Source: Clostridia bacterium
GTDB lineage: Bacteria; Bacillota; Clostridia; Christensenellales; Pumilibacteraceae
Reading direction: 5' to 3'
DNA length: 14,627 nucleotides
NCBI GenBank assembly: GCA_900762945.1
Contig: CAAFIN010000024.1
Coordinates: forward strand, 1 to 14,627
In this document: positions 12,710 through 14,627 of the stretch, piece after piece
Layout of the letters: each line of letters starts with the position of its first letter
How positions within the stretch are numbered: position 1 is the stretch's first letter
Notes under the pieces: model-generated
The model's input: only the letters and a program-made list of their open reading frames with translations
What the model was told of the DNA's origin: nothing
The model's database searches: none
Translations under genes and position numbers: made by a program

Positions 12710-14518
12710 ATGAAAAACGTAACTGCAAAAGAATTGAGAAAAATGTGGTTCGAGTTCTTCTCGGCGCGCGGACACGCGATAATTAGTTCCGCGTCGCTTA
12801 TCCCGGAGAACGACCCGACCGTTCTGTTCACGACCGCCGGCATGCACCCGCTCGTTCCGTACCTTCTCGGCGAAAAGCATCCCGCGGGCAAACGTCTTTG
12901 CGACGTGCAGAAGTGCGTGCGCACGGGCGATATCGACGAAGTGGGCGACAACAGCCACTGCACGTTCTTCGAGATGCTCGGCAACTGGTCGCTGGGCGAT
13001 TACTTCAAGGACGAAATGATCCCGTGGTCGTACGAGTTTCTGACCTCGCAGAAGTACCTCGGAATCGACCCGAACCGCCTCGCCGTGTCGGTGTTCGCCG
13101 GCGACAACGACTGCCCGCGCGACGAAAAGGGCGCGTCGCTGTGGATAAAGTGCGGCATAAAGCCCGACCACGTTTTTTTCCTGCCTAAAGAGAATAACTG
13201 GTGGGGACCCGCCGGCATAACCGGTCCTTGCGGTCCCGACACCGAAATGTTCATCGACAACGGTCAGCCAAAATGCTCCGACGACTGCTCGCCCGCTTGC
13301 GACTGCGGCAAGTACCTCGAGATCTGGAACGACGTTTTTATGGAGTACAACAAGACCGCCGACGGCAAGTACGAGCCGCTTAAACAAAAGAACGTCGATA
13401 CCGGCATGGGACTCGAGCGCACTCTTTGCATACTTCAGGGCAAAAAGTCCGTTTACGAAACCGATCTGTTCGCGCCCATTATCGCGGCGATCGAAAAAGT
13501 CGGCAGCAAAAAGTACGGCGAAAGCGACGAAGCGACCAAGGCTATCCGCATAGTCGCCGACCATATCCGTACTTCCGTGTTCATGATAGGCGACGAAAAG
13601 GGTGTCGCTTGCTCCAACGTCGATCAGGGCTATATTTTAAGACGACTTCTTCGCCGTGCTATCCGCTTTGCCAAGAACCTCGATATCGAGGCGGGCAAAC
13701 TTATCGAAGTCGCCGAGGCGGTTATCGGCGAGTACGCGGAAGTCTATCCCGAACTCGTCCAGAACCACGACCGCATTATCAACGAAATCACGATGGAAGA
13801 AGTGCGTTTCGAAAAGACGCTTCAGGGCGGCATGCGCGAGTTCGAAAAACTCTGCCACTACCTCGTGGGCGATACAGTCAGCGGCAAAGCGGCGTTCCGT
13901 CTTTACGATACTTACGGTTTCCCCGTGGAAATGACTGTCGAACTCGCTCGCGAGCGCGGACTTAAGGTCAATATCGACGACTTCAACAAAGCTTTTTCGG
14001 AGCATCAGGCGAAAAGCCACGCCGGCGCCGAGCAGAAGTTCAAGGGCGGACTTGCCGACAATACCGTCGCGACCGCGCGCCTTCACACCGCTACGCACCT
14101 TATGCACCGCGCGCTCAAGGAAGTGCTGAACGACCCCAACGCCAACCAGAAGGGCAGTAACATCACCGAAGAACGCTTGCGTTTCGACTTCACGTTCCCC
14201 CGTGCGCTTACCCCCGAGGAAATCGCCGAGGTAGAGAAGCGGGTAAACGAAGCGATCAAAGCCGACGTTCCCGTCGTTTGCGAAGAAATGACCGTCGACG
14301 AAGCCAAGACTCAGGGTGCGACCGGACTGTTCTCTTCCAAGTACGGCGAGAAAGTCAAGGTTTACACTATGGGCAAGTACTCGAAAGAGATCTGCGGCGG
14401 TCCTCACGCGGCTCGCACCGGCGAACTCGGTCGCTTCCGTATCGTCAAGGAACAGTCCTCGTCCGCGGGCGTGCGCCGTATCAAAGCAGTCCTCGAATAC
14501 GACGACAACAACAAGTAG
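12710..14518 (+). CDS. alaS: Alanyl-tRNA synthetase, compact form lacking the C-Ala domain
   Basis: Charges tRNA-Ala. The protein is 602 residues against about 875 for E. coli AlaRS. The class II catalytic domain is complete: TTAGMHPLVPYLLG (41-54), motif 2 QKCVRTGDIDEVGDNSHCTF (67-86) with FEMLGNWSLGDYFK (87-100), GPCGPDTEMF (172-181), YLEIWNDVFMEY (202-213), and motif 3 DTGMGLER (230-237). A cysteine cluster C189-x3-C193-x3-C197-x-C199 sits just before YLEIWN. The tRNA-recognition helices follow. The editing core keeps the zinc ligands H459, H463, C562 and H566 (HTATH and CGGPH). About 100 residues between the two cores, and everything after the editing core (linker and C-Ala), are absent relative to E. 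coli. The TAG stop and a terminator follow, so it is a natural short form, not a break. GGAG (12701-12704) precedes the ATG by 5 nt; the 50-bp gap after the HAD gene has no clear promoter. Confidence 0.95.
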   Translation: MKNVTAKELRKMWFEFFSARGHAIISSASLIPENDPTVLFTTAGMHPLVPYLLGEKHPAGKRLCDVQKCVRTGDIDEVGDNSHCTFFEMLGNWSLGDYFKDEMIPWSYEFLTSQKYLGIDPNRLAVSVFAGDNDCPRDEKGASLWIKCGIKPDHVFFLPKENNWWGPAGITGPCGPDTEMFIDNGQPKCSDDCSPACDCGKYLEIWNDVFMEYNKTADGKYEPLKQKNVDTGMGLERTLCILQGKKSVYETDLFAPIIAAIEKVGSKKYGESDEATKAIRIVADHIRTSVFMIGDEKGVACSNVDQGYILRRLLRRAIRFAKNLDIEAGKLIEVAEAVIGEYAEVYPELVQNHDRIINEITMEEVRFEKTLQGGMREFEKLCHYLVGDTVSGKAAFRLYDTYGFPVEMTVELARERGLKVNIDDFNKAFSEHQAKSHAGAEQKFKGGLADNTVATARLHTATHLMHRALKEVLNDPNANQKGSNITEERLRFDFTFPRALTPEEIAEVEKRVNEAIKADVPVVCEEMTVDEAKTQGATGLFSSKYGEKVKVYTMGKYSKEICGGPHAARTGELGRFRIVKEQSSSAGVRRIKAVLEYDDNNK

Positions 14519-14528
14519 TATTCACACG

Positions 14529-14556
14529 AAAGCCGCGTGTCACAATTCGGCTTTTT
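14529..14556 (+). terminator. Intrinsic terminator of alaS
   Basis: AAAGCCG (14529-14535) pairs with CGGCTTT (14548-14554), with a T-run through 14556, starting 10 nt after the alaS stop. The 5' arm is also exactly the loop of a second hairpin, ACACG (14524-14528) with CGTGT (14536-14540). Confidence 0.75.
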
Positions 14557-14627
14557 GCGTGAGTGGAGATAATAAGGATAATCCTTTGTTTTGAGTAGGG
14601 GATACTTACGGTCGCGGAAAGCCGCTC
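14557..14627. other. End of window, no gene seen
   Basis: Contains a near-perfect palindrome AAGGAT-A-ATCCTT (14574-14586) followed by a T-rich stretch, and a short GCGG/CCGC stem at the edge (about 14614-14625) that may be cut off. No coding start or recognised RNA can be supported here. Confidence 0.3.

Noticed and set aside
12710..14518. alaS as a truncated pseudogene
   Set aside because: The frame is intact through the editing core, the ending matches the natural end of that domain, and an intrinsic terminator follows within 10 nt.
1..14627. CRISPR array, insertion sequence, prophage or defence system
   Set aside because: No regularly spaced repeats, transposase or integrase motifs, or defence-family genes were seen; gene content is housekeeping throughout.

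Overview
The window looks like chromosomal housekeeping DNA from a fairly GC-rich member of the Firmicutes, probably an uncultured Clostridia lineage. This is inferred from strong Shine-Dalgarno sites, near-consensus TTGACA/TATAAT promoters, a eukaryote/archaeal-type (class 3) prolyl-tRNA synthetase, a RecD2-type helicase and formate-tetrahydrofolate ligase. I see no phage, insertion-sequence, CRISPR or plasmid genes. The species cannot be fixed from sequence alone.

Left half, minus strand (13-4376). Reading in the direction of transcription, proS comes first, then a right-handed beta-helix GH28-like protein, a GH43 glycosidase, methylglyoxal synthase (mgsA) and tRNA-Ala(UGC). proS and the tRNA have clear promoters of their own. 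The two glycosidases and mgsA are 44-68 bp apart with no strong promoter between them. Neither glycosidase has a signal peptide, so they probably act in the cytoplasm on imported pectin- or arabinan-type oligosaccharides.

Divergent region (4377-4738). proS and metK diverge from a 362-bp gap with a strong promoter at each end. A long compound palindrome lies in the middle, and metK has a leader of about 80 nt that can fold.

Right half, plus strand (4739-14518). metK (S-adenosylmethionine synthetase) is followed by a recD2-type helicase whose GTG start overlaps the metK stop. A new promoter drives a small unassigned protein that overlaps fhs (formate-tetrahydrofolate ligase). Then come glnS, a HAD phosphatase overlapping glnS, and alaS, which ends in a good intrinsic terminator. 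The last ~70 bases hold no recognisable gene.

Themes: tRNA charging (ProRS, GlnRS, AlaRS and one tRNA-Ala) and one-carbon metabolism (MetK, Fhs). The most unusual items are the compact alanyl-tRNA synthetase, which lacks the C-terminal C-Ala domain and carries a four-cysteine cluster; the tRNA-Ala with C instead of the near-universal U at position 33; the metK leader; and a pseudoknot-like arrangement at the alaS terminator. I found no convincing new multi-gene system.
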